Positions 41,578 through 51,939 of a stretch of 64,000 nt of DNA are shown one piece after another; position 1 is the stretch's first letter; the number at the start of each line of letters is the position of its first letter. The DNA comes from Dactylosporangium roseum (GTDB lineage: Bacteria > Actinomycetota > Actinomycetes > Mycobacteriales > Micromonosporaceae). The position numbers and the translations under genes were made by a program. The notes under the pieces were generated by a model. It worked only from the letters and a program-made list of their open reading frames with translations, made no database searches and was not told the origin of the DNA. The DNA lies in assembly GCF_025264685.1 (NCBI RefSeq), contig NZ_CP073721.1, forward strand, positions 921,001 to 985,000, read 5' to 3'.

Positions 41578-42396
41578 TCAGGTGGCAGCGGGGCCGAGGT
41601 CGGACAGGGCGGCCTGGGCCAGCGCCACCCGCTTCTCGGCCAGCGCGATCGCCTTCTCCGCCGCCGCCACCTGCTTCTCGGCCTCCGACTTCGCCGTCTC
41701 GGCGTCCGACAACTGTTGCAGCGCGGTCATCAGCTCGCGACGGGCCTGGCGGACCGCCCGGGCGTGCTCCTCCTCCGCCTGACGGCGCTCCTCCTCCCTG
41801 CGACGGGCCTCGGCGCGGCGCTCACGCTCGTCGTCCGACGGCGCCGACCGGATCTGGCGGACAGTGGCGGAAGCAGCGGCAGCGGAGTCGCCGGTGCCGT
41901 GCACCAGCCGGAGCTGCGGACGCGGTGTCTCGCCGAAGCCGGTGTACTCCAGGGCCTTGGTGAGGCTTCCCTCCCGTACCGCCGCTGCCACCTCGGGATC
42001 CGCGAGCGCCGCCGCGAACGTGTTCTCCACCTCGGTCAACGGCAGGTTGCCCCGCCCCGGGCCGGCCAGCTTCGCGGCCTCCCGGGCCAGCGCGCCGACG
42101 GTCGCCCGGCGCCGGGTCGACAGCTCCCGCAGCTCGGCACCCCGCAGCTCGCGCTGGGCCGTGCGCAGCTCCTCGGCCAGCTCGAGCAGCTCCTCGACCA
42201 GGTCCGGCCGCTCGTGCGCCACGAGGTTGACCAGCCAGGCGGCGACCGTCGGCTTGCGCAGCTTGGCGATCGCGGCGGCCAGCCGCGTGTCACGGGCCTT
42301 CCGCGCGCGGGCGACCTCCTCGGTGCGCAGCGCGACGAAGTCCTCCGGGGGCGCCGCGTACAGCCGGGCCACGACGGCGGCGAACGAATCGTCCAC
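41578..42396 (-). CDS. Coiled-coil protein
   Basis: 272 residues from GTG 42396 (VDDSFAAVVARLYAAPPEDFV). The first 160 residues are helical; then a long Ala/Arg/Glu coiled coil from about 190 (EARRREEERRQAEEEHARAV). Conserved in actinomycetes by memory; function unknown. Convergent with nothing close; its start is near the divergent exonuclease gene. Confidence 0.5.
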   Translation of the reverse strand: MDDSFAAVVARLYAAPPEDFVALRTEEVARARKARDTRLAAAIAKLRKPTVAAWLVNLVAHERPDLVEELLELAEELRTAQRELRGAELRELSTRRRATVGALAREAAKLAGPGRGNLPLTEVENTFAAALADPEVAAAVREGSLTKALEYTGFGETPRPQLRLVHGTGDSAAAASATVRQIRSAPSDDERERRAEARRREEERRQAEEEHARAVRQARRELMTALQQLSDAETAKSEAEKQVAAAEKAIALAEKRVALAQAALSDLGPAAT

Positions 42397-42429
42397 GACT
42401 CCGATCGTAGATTCACGTATGGTCGCCGC

Positions 42430-42999
42430 ATGCGCGCCGACGTCTACTTCTCCCTGGATGTGGAAGCCGACGGCCCGATACCGGGGCCGTATTCGATGGT
42501 GAGCGTCGGGCTCGCGGTCGCCGGGCGCTTCGACGGCACGTTCACCGCCGCCGACCCGGCCGCCGACACCTTCTACCGTGAGCTGCGCCCGATCAGCGCC
42601 GACTTCGTGCCGGAGGCGCTGGCCGTGTCCGGGCTCGACCGGGAGGCGCTGCTGCGCGACGGCGCCGACCCGGTCACCGCGATGGCGGAGCTGACCGCCT
42701 GGGTCTCCCGCACGGCGGGCGCCGACCGGCCGGTGATCGTGGCGTATCCGGCCGTCTTCGACTGGATGTTCCTCTACTGGTACCTGCTGAGGTTCACCGG
42801 CGAGAGCATCTTCGGCCACTCCGGCTGCCTGGACATGAAGACGTTCTACGCCGTGCGCGCCGGCGTGCCGATCGGCGCCGCCGTCAAGGGGCGGATGCCC
42901 AAGCACCTGCTGTCGAAGCGCCGGCACACGCACCACGCCCTGGACGACGCGATCGAGCAGGCCGAGCTCTTCGCCAACCTGATGGCCTGGAAACCGTAG
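42430..42999 (+). CDS. DEDD-type 3'-5' exonuclease
   Basis: 189 residues from ATG 42430. FSLDVEADGP is ExoI (D-x-E), PVIVAYPAVFDWMFL carries the second acidic site region, and HTHHALDDAIEQAE is ExoIII with the HxxxxD pair. Close to RNase T/oligoribonuclease-type proteins in actinomycetes. Substrate DNA or RNA cannot be told. Confidence 0.5.
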   Translation: MRADVYFSLDVEADGPIPGPYSMVSVGLAVAGRFDGTFTAADPAADTFYRELRPISADFVPEALAVSGLDREALLRDGADPVTAMAELTAWVSRTAGADRPVIVAYPAVFDWMFLYWYLLRFTGESIFGHSGCLDMKTFYAVRAGVPIGAAVKGRMPKHLLSKRRHTHHALDDAIEQAELFANLMAWKP

Positions 43000-43014
43000 C
43001 GCCGCGGACGGCCG

Positions 43015-43410
43015 TGCCGCGCTATGCGTGCTCGACGAGGTGGTCGCCGCGCTGCGGCTGATGCGGGTCCTGTACGAGGCGCCGGGTTACGTGCCGTCGT
43101 CGTACCGGCTGTCGTTGCGCGGCGACGGCGACAAGTACGTGGACGATCCGCCGATGTGGTCACGAGCGACCGCCGTGCTGCGCGACGCGCTCGCCGCGGC
43201 CGGAGTGTCCTATGTGGAAGCTCCCGGCGAGGCGGCCTTCTACGGGCCGAAGATCGACGTGCAGCTCGTCGACCCGCCGGACGCGAGGGCACCCTGGCGA
43301 CCGTCCAGGTGGACCACTCCCAGCCAGCCCGGTTCAATCTGTCCTATGTGGACGCTTCCGGCGAGCGGCGCCGGCCGGTCACGACCGCACGGCGCAACTA
43401 CGCGGCCTTG
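43015..43410 (+). pseudogene. thrS: Decayed threonyl-tRNA synthetase fragment
   Basis: One frame reads SYRLSLRGDGDKYVDDPPMW and then EAAFYGPKIDVQLVDPPDA; after a one-base shift near 43285 the match continues in the next frame with REGTLATVQVDHSQPARFNLSYVDASGERRRPV. These are class II ThrRS active-site segments (compare GPKIDF and the QVDF...RF...Y pattern). No start, no C-terminal half and no anticodon domain, so only about 130 codons of the synthetase survive. The functional gene must be elsewhere. Confidence 0.5.
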
Positions 43411-43670
43411 TGGCCAAGCAACCCGACGTTTCCCTTGATCTACGAACCCCAGCCGCACCATCCGGCCCGCTCAACCGTGATCGCGAACGCATCGCGATCA
43501 CGGCGTGAAGTCGTGGGGGACTCGAGCATGATCACGGAGGTTCGTGCGGGTCCGGCGCAAGGTTGTGGACGTCGACGTCTGCCAGGCGGGCCGCGTCCCT
43601 GCGTGGGTGGCCGTCGTGGTAGCCCCGCCGGCTGGTGTGGAGTCGCGTGGTCGCCTGGGCCACCACAGGA

Positions 43671-43860
43671 TTCCACGGCCGCTACCTATCGGCCAGGGCC
43701 GGGGCGGGCGCCGCGGATCTTCACGGCCGCTCACCTGCTGGCCTGGGCCGGGGCGGGTGCTGCGGATCTTCACGGCCGATTACCTGTCGGCCAGGGGTCG
43801 GGGCGGGCGCGGCGGGGCCGCTCGCCCGCCGGTCAAGGGGTCGGGTGGGCGCCGCGGACC
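43671..43860 (+). repeat. Tandem 49-bp imperfect repeat
   Basis: Three copies (43672-43720, 43720-43768, 43769-43818) and a worn fourth (to about 43858), each starting TTC(C)ACGGCCG and containing CCGGGGCGGG. Adjacent to the decayed thrS fragment. The flanks (43411-43670 and 43861-43992) hold no gene I can support. Confidence 0.5.
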
Positions 43861-43992
43861 GCCATCCAAGTCGCCCTCCGGGGCCGCGTCAGGACGGGAA
43901 AACGGGGCATCCATTCTCCAGCACCGGACGAAGAATCGGGTGATTCCGGCTAGATCCACACGTAGTCGTACATATATGCATACAGTTTATTC

Positions 43993-44331
43993 GTGCTGGT
44001 TGTTACCACTGAAGGGCTCCCCGGATACGAGATCACCACGGTGCTCGGCGAGGTGCTGGGCGTGGTCGCGACCTCGCGCAACCCCTTCGCGGCCGGTATC
44101 CGGTCCACCGAAGGCGGCCCGGGAGCGGACATGTCGCAGTTTCTCGTGCAGACGCGGTCCCGCGCCGTCGGGCAGATGGTCGCGGCGGCCGAGCACCGCG
44201 GTGCCAACGCCATCGTCGGCATGCGGTTCGACCATCGGGACGTCACCAACACGTGGGTGGAACTGTGCGCATACGGCACCGCCGTGGTCGCCGTCGCCCT
44301 GAACGTGCGGACCGGCGCCCACGCGGCCTGA
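43993..44331 (+). CDS. YbjQ-family (UPF0145) protein
   Basis: 112 residues from GTG 43993. GYEITTVLGEVLGVVATSRNP followed by RSRAVGQMVAAAEHRGANAIVGMRFDHRD matches the YbjQ/heavy-metal-binding-like family, forming a small pentameric beta-alpha fold. A TACAGT box ends 6 bases before GTG, so the mRNA may be leaderless. Function unknown. Confidence 0.5.
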   Translation: MLVVTTEGLPGYEITTVLGEVLGVVATSRNPFAAGIRSTEGGPGADMSQFLVQTRSRAVGQMVAAAEHRGANAIVGMRFDHRDVTNTWVELCAYGTAVVAVALNVRTGAHAA

Positions 44332-44334
44332 TGC

Positions 44335-46077
44335 CTACTTGATCTCGGTGATCACCGCGCCGGCGGAGACCACCTCGCCAACCTTGGCGCTCAGGCCGGT
44401 CACCACGCCCGCCTTGTGGGCGTTCAGCGGCTGCTCCATTTTCATCGCCTCCAGGACGACGATCAGGTCGCCCTCCGCGACCGTGTCACCCTCGGCCACC
44501 GCGATCTTGACGATCGTGCCCTGCATGGGGCTGGTCAGCGAGTCCCCGCCCGCGGCGCCGGACTGCTTCTTCGAGGCCGACCGGCGACGCGGTGCCGACT
44601 GGGCGGGGGCACTGGCCGTACCGAAGCCGGAGGGCAGCGTGACCTCCAACCGCTTCCCGCCGACCTCCACCACGACCGTCGAGCGGGGCTCGGGCTCCTC
44701 GGTGGCCTGGCCCGCGCCGGCGAACGGCGGCACCTCGTTGACCCACTCCGTCTCGATCCAGCGGGTGTGGACCCGGAACGGGGTGTCGGTGAACGCCGGA
44801 TCGCGCAGCACGGCGCGGTGGAACGGCAGCGCGGTCGCCATGCCGTCGACGACCATCTCGTCGAGGGCGCGGCGGGCACGCTCGACGGCCTGGTCGCGGG
44901 TCTCGCCGACGACGATGACCTTGGCGAGCAGCGAGTCGAAGTTGCCGCCGATGACGCTGCCCGACTCGATGCCGGTGTCGACGCGGACACCGGGACCGGT
45001 CGGCAGGGTCAGCGTCGTCACGGTGCCGGGTGCGGGCAGGAAGTTGCGGCCCGGGTCCTCGCCGTTGATGCGGAACTCGATCGCGTGGCCGCGCGGCGTC
45101 GGGTCGGCGTCGAACCGGAGCTTCTCGCCGTCGGCGACGCGGAACTGCTCGCGGACGAGGTCGATGCCGGTGGTCTCCTCGGTGACCGGGTGCTCGACCT
45201 GGAGGCGGGTGTTGACCTCGAGGAAGGAGACGGTGCCGTCGTTGCCGACGAGGTATTCGACGGTGCCGGCGCCGTGGTAGCCGGCCTCCCGGCAGATCGC
45301 CTTGGCCGACTCGTGGATCTGGGCGCGCTGGGCGTCGGTGAGGAACGGCGCGGGCGCCTCCTCGACGAGCTTCTGGTGACGCCGCTGCAGGGAGCAGTCG
45401 CGGGTGCCCACGACGATGACGTTGCCGTGCTGGTCGGCGAGGACCTGGGCCTCGACGTGACGCGGCTGGTCGAGGTACCGCTCGACGAAGCACTCGCCGC
45501 GTCCGAACGCCGCGACCGCCTCCCGCGTCGCCGACTCGAACAGCGCCGGGATCTCCTCGATCGTGCGGGCGACCTTCAGGCCGCGCCCGCCGCCGCCGAA
45601 CGCGGCCTTGATCGCGACGGGCAGACCGAACGTCCTGGCGAACTCGAGGATCTCGTCGGCGTCCCGCACCGGCTCGGGGGTGCCGGGTACGAGTGGCGCA
45701 CCGGCGCGTTGTGCGATGTGGCGGGCGGTCACCTTGTCGCCGAGGTCGCGGATCGCCTGCGGGGTCGGGCCGATCCAGGTCAGCCCGGCGTCGATGACCG
45801 CCTGGGCGAAGTCCGCGTTTTCGGACAGGAAGCCGTAGCCGGGGTGGACCGCATCCGCGCCGGACTGCCGGCAGACGTCGATGAGCTTGTCGATGCGCAG
45901 GTAGGAGTCGGCCGCGGTGTCGCCGCCGAGCGCGTATGCCTCGTCGGCGAGGCGGGTGTGCAGGGCGTCGCGGTCCGAGTCCGCGTAGACCGCCACGCTG
46001 CCCAGGCCCGCATCGCGGCAGGCACGGATGACGCGGACGGCGATCTCGCCCCGGTTGGCGATGAGAACCTTGCGCAC
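44335..46077 (-). CDS. accA3: Acyl-CoA carboxylase alpha subunit (biotin carboxylase plus BCCP)
   Basis: 580 residues. The biotin carboxylase domain occupies about 1-445: [20 protein letters not shown]-grasp glycine loop [29 protein letters not shown] and [16 protein letters not shown]. The C-terminal 70 residues are a biotin carrier domain with the EAMKM biotin site. Carboxylates biotin with ATP and bicarbonate for the beta subunit; the beta, epsilon and biotin-ligase genes are further right. GTG start. Confidence 0.5.
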   Translation of the reverse strand: MRKVLIANRGEIAVRVIRACRDAGLGSVAVYADSDRDALHTRLADEAYALGGDTAADSYLRIDKLIDVCRQSGADAVHPGYGFLSENADFAQAVIDAGLTWIGPTPQAIRDLGDKVTARHIAQRAGAPLVPGTPEPVRDADEILEFARTFGLPVAIKAAFGGGGRGLKVARTIEEIPALFESATREAVAAFGRGECFVERYLDQPRHVEAQVLADQHGNVIVVGTRDCSLQRRHQKLVEEAPAPFLTDAQRAQIHESAKAICREAGYHGAGTVEYLVGNDGTVSFLEVNTRLQVEHPVTEETTGIDLVREQFRVADGEKLRFDADPTPRGHAIEFRINGEDPGRNFLPAPGTVTTLTLPTGPGVRVDTGIESGSVIGGNFDSLLAKVIVVGETRDQAVERARRALDEMVVDGMATALPFHRAVLRDPAFTDTPFRVHTRWIETEWVNEVPPFAGAGQATEEPEPRSTVVVEVGGKRLEVTLPSGFGTASAPAQSAPRRRSASKKQSGAAGGDSLTSPMQGTIVKIAVAEGDTVAEGDLIVVLEAMKMEQPLNAHKAGVVTGLSAKVGEVVSAGAVITEIK

Positions 46078-46193
46078 GCTGAACGCTCCCTTGGGTTAAC
46101 CCTTCGGCGCAGTCTAAGCCTTGGTTCGGCACCCGGCCTTGCCAACAAAGTCACTGTGGGGCATTAGTCAAGTTTTCCTATTACGCTTGTGCC

Positions 46194-46829
46194 GTGTCGA
46201 ATACGCGTCTGATGATCTTGGGCCTGGTGTCGCAACTCCAGCCCGTCCATGGCTACGACATCCGCAAGGAGTTGACGAGCTGGAACGTGGAGAGTTGGGC
46301 CAACGTCCAGCCGGGCTCGATCTATCACGCGTTGCGCAAGATGACCGAGGAGGGCCTCCTGGAGGAGGTCGACACCGAGCAGGTCAACAACCGTCCCGCC
46401 CGTACGCGGTACCGGATGACCAGGGACGGCGAGGCCGAGTACCAAACGCTGCTACGCAAGTACTGGTGGGAGTACCGGGAGCCGGTCGACCCCTTCCTCG
46501 CCGCGTTCTCGTTTCTGCCCTCGCTGCCGCGGGCCGAGGCGGCCGGCGCCCTGCGGGCTCGCGCGCGACTGCTGGAGGGTTGGTCCGCGACCTATCGCGA
46601 CCATGACGAGGAATGGTCCGCGAGCAAGCCGCCGCACGTCGGCTGGCAGTTCGAGCTCACCATGCTCCGCTGCGAGGCGGAGGCCCGCTGGTGCCACGAC
46701 ATCGCCGCGCGGATCGAGGCCGGCGAAGGCCTACACGTGAACGAGCTGCCCGAGGGCGCCTACGGCGAGGCGTGGCGCAACAGCCTCCGGGTGGAGTACG
46801 GCGATCCGGTCGATGACGAAGATGAGTAG
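46194..46829 (+). CDS. PadR-family transcriptional regulator
   Basis: 211 residues from GTG 46194, with TACGCT 6 bases upstream, so likely leaderless. Winged helix at 1-85 (LMILGLVSQLQPVHGYDIRKEL, SIYHALRKMTEEGLLEEVDTE, RYRMTRDGEAEY) and a helical dimer domain to the end. It precedes an ABC exporter pair, the usual PadR arrangement for drug-responsive control, and a palindrome in the exporter promoter is its likely site. Confidence 0.5.
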   Translation: MSNTRLMILGLVSQLQPVHGYDIRKELTSWNVESWANVQPGSIYHALRKMTEEGLLEEVDTEQVNNRPARTRYRMTRDGEAEYQTLLRKYWWEYREPVDPFLAAFSFLPSLPRAEAAGALRARARLLEGWSATYRDHDEEWSASKPPHVGWQFELTMLRCEAEARWCHDIAARIEAGEGLHVNELPEGAYGEAWRNSLRVEYGDPVDDEDE

Positions 46830-46847
46830 TACGCGACATATTCAATC

Positions 46848-46876
46848 TTGACCACGCGATGTATATCGCGTTACCG
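46848..46876 (+). promoter_or_regulatory. ABC exporter promoter with operator in the spacer
   Basis: TTGACC (46848-46853), 17-bp spacer, TTACCG (46871-46876). The spacer is almost entirely the palindrome CGCGATGTATATCGCG (46855-46870). A repressor dimer there would block RNA polymerase directly. The PadR gene immediately upstream is the best candidate. Confidence 0.5.
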
Positions 46877-46909
46877 TCTCCCTGCTGATGTGAAGACAGG
46901 GAGACCGAC

Positions 46910-47863
<954 letters not shown>

Positions 47864-47874
47864 GGAGACCAGCG

Positions 47875-48630
47875 ATGAAATTCCTCCGTGACACCTGGCT
47901 GGTGTTCCAGCGCCAGATGCAGCTTATGCTGCGCAACCCGGTCTGGCTGATCGTCGGCGTCATCCAGCCGCTGTTCTACCTGCTGCTCTTCGCCCCGCTG
48001 CTCAAGCCGGCGCTGGGGGTGAGCAGCAACGCCGAGGCGTACAAGCTCTTCGTCCCCGGCCTGCTGGTGCTGCTGGCGATGTTCGGCTCGCTGTTCACCG
48101 GCTTCGGCCTGATCGCCGAGCTGCGCGCCGGGGTCATCGAGCGTAGCCGGGTGACACCGGTCAGCCGGCTGGCGCTGCTGGTCGGCCGCTCGCTGCGGGA
48201 CGTCGTGTCGCTGCTGTTCCAGGCCCTGCTCATCGTGCTGATCGCGGTGGGGTTCGGGCTGAAGGTCGCCGTGCTCGACGTGATCACCGCGTTCGGCCTG
48301 ATGGCGGTCATCTCGCTGATGCTCTCCGCGTTCTCGTACGCCATCTCCCTCAAGCTGCGCAGCGAGGACGCGCTCGCTCCGCTGCTCAACACCATCTCGC
48401 AGCCGCTGCTGCTGACCGCGGGCATCCTTCTGCCGCTCACCTTCGCTCCGAACTGGCTGAAGACCGTCGCCGACTGGAACCCCTTCTCGTGGGCCGTCGA
48501 CGGGGTGCGTGCGCTCTTCGCCGGCAACCCGGGTGCCGACTCGGTGTGGCAGGCCGCGGTGGTCATCGGCGGATTGACCGTGATCACGGTGATCTGGGCG
48601 TCGCGGGCGTTCGCGAAGGGCGTCCGCTAG
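47875..48630 (+). CDS. ABC-2 type transporter permease
   Basis: 251 residues from ATG 47875 behind GAGGAG. Six membrane segments in the ABC-2 pattern (LIVGVIQPLFYLLLFAPLL, LLVLLAMFGSLFTGFGLIA, and three or four more), with the conserved ERSRVTPVSRLALLVGRSLRD loop. Drug exporter subunit (DrrB-like). Ends at the insertion site of the mobile element. Confidence 0.5.
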   Translation: MKFLRDTWLVFQRQMQLMLRNPVWLIVGVIQPLFYLLLFAPLLKPALGVSSNAEAYKLFVPGLLVLLAMFGSLFTGFGLIAELRAGVIERSRVTPVSRLALLVGRSLRDVVSLLFQALLIVLIAVGFGLKVAVLDVITAFGLMAVISLMLSAFSYAISLKLRSEDALAPLLNTISQPLLLTAGILLPLTFAPNWLKTVADWNPFSWAVDGVRALFAGNPGADSVWQAAVVIGGLTVITVIWASRAFAKGVR

Positions 48631-48753
48631 CTGCCCGCCTCGTCCCCATGACCGCGTTGATCTTGCAGTTGTGGTGTCTCTCGACTTTCGGAGTTTTGGT
48701 TGATCAATTCGGGTGAGTGCGGCGTGGTGGCGTGATCGACGGCCGAACATGGT

Positions 48754-48801
48754 GAAGCATCGACGGTCTTCTTCCTGGCAGAAGGGGACTGTCGATGCTT
48801 C
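48754..48801 (+). promoter_or_regulatory. Hairpin sequestering the transposase start
   Basis: GAAGCATCGAC (48754-48764) pairs with GTCGATGCTTC (48791-48801); the ATG at 48795 lies in the second arm and the GAAGGGG ribosome site in the loop. Such structures protect transposase translation from read-through transcripts in other insertion sequences. Pairing is seen; effect is inferred. Confidence 0.5.
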
Positions 48802-50204
48802 AGACGCAGATTCTACCGACGTCGTTGACCTCGTTGCTGGCCCTGCTGCGGCCGTGTTTCACCGGGCCGTCGTTCCGCACGTTCACCGCCCTGGTCGCGG
48901 GCATGATCGCGCAGCCCGGCCGGCGCACCATCACGGGGATGCTGACCGGGGCCGGGCTGGCCGGGGTATGGCACCACTCCCGGGCGTACTGGTTCTTCGG
49001 TCACGCCCGCTGGTGTGTCACGCAGGTCAGCACCGCACTGACCAGGCTGGTCGTGTCCCACCTGCTGCCCGGTGACGCCCCGGTACTCATCGCCGTGGAC
49101 GACACCCTGTTCCACCGCTCGGGCCGCAAGGTCCACGCCACCGCCTGGCACCACGACGGCGCCGCCACCGGGCCGCGGCGCAACAAGGTCGCCTGGGGCA
49201 ACAACTGGGTGATCGCCGCCATCGTCGTCACCCTGCCCTTCCACGACCGGCCGGTCAGCCTGCCGGTGGCCTTCGCCCTGTGGACCAAGGGCGGCCCCAC
49301 CAAACAGGTCCTGGCCTGCCGGCTGGTCAGCATCATCGCCGCAGCCACCAACCACCCCGACCACCCCGACCACCCCGACCACCCCGACCACCCCGACCGG
49401 CCTCGCCGGCCCGTCCACGTGGTCGCCGACGCCTGGTACGCCGGCGCTGACGGCGCACCAGGCGCCACGGTCGGCGCCAACCGCGAACGCGGCCTGCCCA
49501 CCCTGGTCAGCCTGACCTCCCGACTCCGCGCCAACGCCAAACTCCACGCCATCGCCGTGCCCACCCCCGGCAAAGGCGGCCGCCCCAAACGCATCGGCGC
49601 CGTACTCGGCACCCCCAAACAGATCGCCGCCACCACCACCGCGTGGACCACCACCCAGGTCACCCGCTACGCACGCACCACCACCGTCCACATCGCCGAC
49701 CTGCACTGCCTGTGGTACGGCGTCTACCGCTCCCGCACCGTCCGGGTCCTGCTCGTCCGCGACCCGAACAGCACCGCCAAAGCCGGCTACGACCTCGCCC
49801 TCATCACCACCGACCTGACCAGCACCGCCGCCGACCTGGTCGCCCGCTACGCCGCCCGCTGGTCGATCGAGGTCGCCATCGAGGACGCCAAACAAACCAC
49901 CGGCATCGGCCAGGCCCGCAACCGTACCGCCACCGCCGTAGCCCGCACCGTCCCGTTCGGCTTCACCGCGCAAACCCTCGTCGTGTGCTGGTACACCCTG
50001 CACGGCCACCACCCCGACACCGTGACCCAACGCCGCGCCCAGGCCCCCTGGTACCGCAGCAAAACCCAACCCTCCTACCACGACATGATCATCAAGCTTC
50101 GGCGCGTCATCATCACGGCCAGGTTTCGTGCAGGAAAGGCCGCAAACCCCACCCCCCACGAAACCCGGGCCGTACTCCTGGCCTGGGCAGAAGCCGCGGC
50201 CTAG
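48795..50204 (+). CDS. IS701/IS4-type DDE transposase
   Basis: 469 residues. The N-terminal HTH region is followed by IAVDDTLFHRSGRKV (first catalytic Asp), the VVADAWYAG second Asp segment, and SIEVAIEDAKQTTGIGQARN with the catalytic Glu. Residues 197-211 are an HPD-HPD repeat coded by a 9-base tandem (CCCGACCAC)n at 49351-49398, prone to slippage. Fits the IS701/IS4 DDE families; exact IS name unknown. Confidence 0.5.
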   Translation: MLQTQILPTSLTSLLALLRPCFTGPSFRTFTALVAGMIAQPGRRTITGMLTGAGLAGVWHHSRAYWFFGHARWCVTQVSTALTRLVVSHLLPGDAPVLIAVDDTLFHRSGRKVHATAWHHDGAATGPRRNKVAWGNNWVIAAIVVTLPFHDRPVSLPVAFALWTKGGPTKQVLACRLVSIIAAATNHPDHPDHPDHPDHPDRPRRPVHVVADAWYAGADGAPGATVGANRERGLPTLVSLTSRLRANAKLHAIAVPTPGKGGRPKRIGAVLGTPKQIAATTTAWTTTQVTRYARTTTVHIADLHCLWYGVYRSRTVRVLLVRDPNSTAKAGYDLALITTDLTSTAADLVARYAARWSIEVAIEDAKQTTGIGQARNRTATAVARTVPFGFTAQTLVVCWYTLHGHHPDTVTQRRAQAPWYRSKTQPSYHDMIIKLRRVIITARFRAGKAANPTPHETRAVLLAWAEAAA

Positions 50205-50302
50205 GAGCACAGAACTCCGAAAGTCGAGGTGTCTGACAACCCGGACAAGATGGGAGTGTCGAGGCACCACAACTACAAGATCAACGCGACGAGTGGACGC
50301 GG

Positions 50303-50962
50303 TCAGTGGCGGCGGGCGATGGTCAGGCCGTCGGCGATCGGCAGGAGCATCGACTCGACCCGGTCGTCCCGCAGGACGAACCGGTTGAACTCGATGATCG
50401 CGATCGTCGCGGCGTCGGACGGGTCGGGATCGAGGACACGGCCGTGGCGGAGCACGTTGTCGACCAGGATCAGGCCGCCCGGGCGCATCCGCGGCACGAT
50501 CTCCTGCCAGTAGCCGAGGTAGCCGGTCTTGTCCGCGTCGATGAACACCAGGTCGAGGTGCGGCTCGGCGGGGAGCGTGGCCAGGGTCTGCGCGGCCGGG
50601 CCGAGCCGCAGCTCGATCCGGTCCTCGAGGCCGGCGCGCTTCCAGTACCGCCGGGCGATACTCGTGAACTCGTCGGAGATGTCGAAGCAGGTCAACCGGC
50701 CGCCGTCGGCGAGCCCGCGAGCGATGGCGATGGACGAGAGGCCGGTGAAGGTGCCGATCTCGACCGCGGTCCGCACCCCCGCGATCTTCGTCAGCAGGGT
50801 GAGGAACGCCGCCTGCTCTTGGGCGATCTGCATGCCCTGGTCGGCCGGCAGGACCCGGGCCGTCTCGTCGATCAGGTCCCGGACGAGATCGTCGGGCTCG
50901 CTGCCGTTGGCGACGACGTAGGCGAGCAGGTCGTCGCTGAGCGAGAGCGTTTGCTTGGTCAT
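50303..50962 (-). CDS. O-methyltransferase (CCoAOMT type)
   Basis: 219 residues. SAM motif VEIGTFTGLSSIAIA, D in LTCFDISDEFTSIA, and catechol/metal segment LDLVFIDADKTGYLGYWQ, VDNVLRHGRV. Methylates catechol-type or similar hydroxyls. Upstream of maf on the same strand with 10 bases between. Confidence 0.5.
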   Translation of the reverse strand: MTKQTLSLSDDLLAYVVANGSEPDDLVRDLIDETARVLPADQGMQIAQEQAAFLTLLTKIAGVRTAVEIGTFTGLSSIAIARGLADGGRLTCFDISDEFTSIARRYWKRAGLEDRIELRLGPAAQTLATLPAEPHLDLVFIDADKTGYLGYWQEIVPRMRPGGLILVDNVLRHGRVLDPDPSDAATIAIIEFNRFVLRDDRVESMLLPIADGLTIARRH

Positions 50963-50972
50963 ACCACCATGC

Positions 50973-51557
50973 CTACCAGAGCGAAGTGACCGGTACGCCG
51001 ACCGAGGCGAGCAGGTTGCGCAGCGTCGGCAGCGACAGCCCCACCACGTTGCCGTGGTCTCCCTCGATGCCCTTGACGAACAGCCCGCCCAGCCCGTCGA
51101 TCGTGAACGCCCCGGCCACCTGCAACGGCTCCCCGGACGCGACGTAGGCGGCGATCTCCTCGTCGGTCGGCTCGGCGAAGTGCACGGTCGTGCCGACGGT
51201 CGCCGCCGCCTCCCTGCCGGTGGCCGTGTCGATCAGGCAGTGCCCGGTGTAGAGGATCCCGGACCGGCCGCGCATCGCCTTCCATCGCCGCGTGGCCTCG
51301 TCGGCGTCCGCGGGCTTGCCCAGGATCTCGCCGTCGAAGGCGAGCACCGAGTCGCAGCCGAGGACGAGGGGACCGTCGAGCGGGCCGGCCACCGCGCGGG
51401 CCTTGAGCTCGGCGAGCGTGCCGGCGAGGGTGGCCGCGTCACCGGCCGCCACGGCCGACTCGTCGACGCCGCTGACGATGACCTGTGGCGACAGGCCGGC
51501 GGACCGGAGCAGCTTCAGCCGGGCGGGGCTGGCTGAGGCGAGAATGAACGTCTTCAC
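50973..51557 (-). CDS. maf: Maf nucleoside triphosphate pyrophosphatase
   Basis: 194 residues. [17 protein letters not shown] (active-site start), [18 protein letters not shown] and an ENEE-type acidic segment ([14 protein letters not shown]), ending [14 protein letters not shown]. Hydrolyses modified or ordinary NTPs (dTTP, UTP, m5UTP) and affects septum formation. Confidence 0.5.
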   Translation of the reverse strand: MKTFILASASPARLKLLRSAGLSPQVIVSGVDESAVAAGDAATLAGTLAELKARAVAGPLDGPLVLGCDSVLAFDGEILGKPADADEATRRWKAMRGRSGILYTGHCLIDTATGREAAATVGTTVHFAEPTDEEIAAYVASGEPLQVAGAFTIDGLGGLFVKGIEGDHGNVVGLSLPTLRNLLASVGVPVTSLW

Positions 51558-51596
51558 GGGTCAGAACGCTAGCGCCTCGTCCGTACCATCGCGCCA

Positions 51597-51939
51597 TGCG
51601 GAAGCTCTGGGCGGAGCTCAAGGCGAGCGCGGGCGGTCGCTGGATCAGCGGCCCTGCCCGTTCTGCTACGACCGGGTGCCGGTGGCCGCGCTGATGTGCC
51701 GGCCGTGCGGTCAGCAGTTGGTCGCCGAGCTGCCGTCACTCGCCGACGCCGAGCGGATGCTCACCGAACGGGAGGCACGTCGCTGGCCGGCCCTGCCGCC
51801 GATCACGATCCCGCGCCGCCGTGGTGGCGCGAGCACGGAGGAAGGGACTAGCGCCAGTGCGGACGGGCACCCGGCAGAGCGCTCTCCCGCCACCGGGAGC
51901 GTGCCGGACGGGCCGGGGGAGCGGTCGGCGCGAGACTGA
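51597..51939 (+). CDS. Zinc-ribbon protein, start unclear
   Basis: An ATG at 51597 starts MRKLWAELKASAGGRW but the well-formed CPFCYDRVPVAALMCRPCGQQ ribbon lies in another frame, so a start at a GTG near 51679 or a one-base frameshift is implied. The ribbon has two CxxC pairs; the rest is charged and Pro/Gly-rich. The last 90 bases overlap the convergent epsilon gene. Could be a pseudogene. Confidence 0.5.

Larger units (their letters stand above)
48680..50228 (+). mobile_element. Insertion sequence (IS701/IS4-like), 1549 bp
   Basis: Terminal inverted repeats CTCGACTTTCGGAGTT (48680-48695) and AACTCCGAAAGTCGAG (50213-50228), flanked by the direct repeat GTGTCT (48674-48679 and 50229-50234), a possible 6-bp target duplication. 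It encodes one transposase and is inserted in the palindromic repeat, which dates it after the repeat. Looks complete and potentially active. Confidence 0.5.
48653..50288. repeat. Palindromic repeat, copy 2, split by the insertion sequence
   Basis: The left part (48653-48679: CGCGTTGATCTTGCAGTTGT...GTCT) and the right part (50229-50288: GTGTCTGACAACCC...ACAAGATCAACGCG) join into one hairpin with the loop core GACAACCCGGACAAG and arms GTTGATCTTGCAGTTGTGG/CCACAACTACAAGATCAAC. Before insertion this was a copy of the repeats at 37695 and 59368, at the convergent junction of permease and O-methyltransferase. Confidence 0.5.

Noticed and set aside
49351..49398. CRISPR-like array
   Set aside because: Nine-base units without spacers inside a transposase reading frame; no cas genes anywhere.
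48813..50270. Leftward frame antisense to the transposase
   Set aside because: Gly/Asp/Val-rich antisense of a well-supported DDE transposase.
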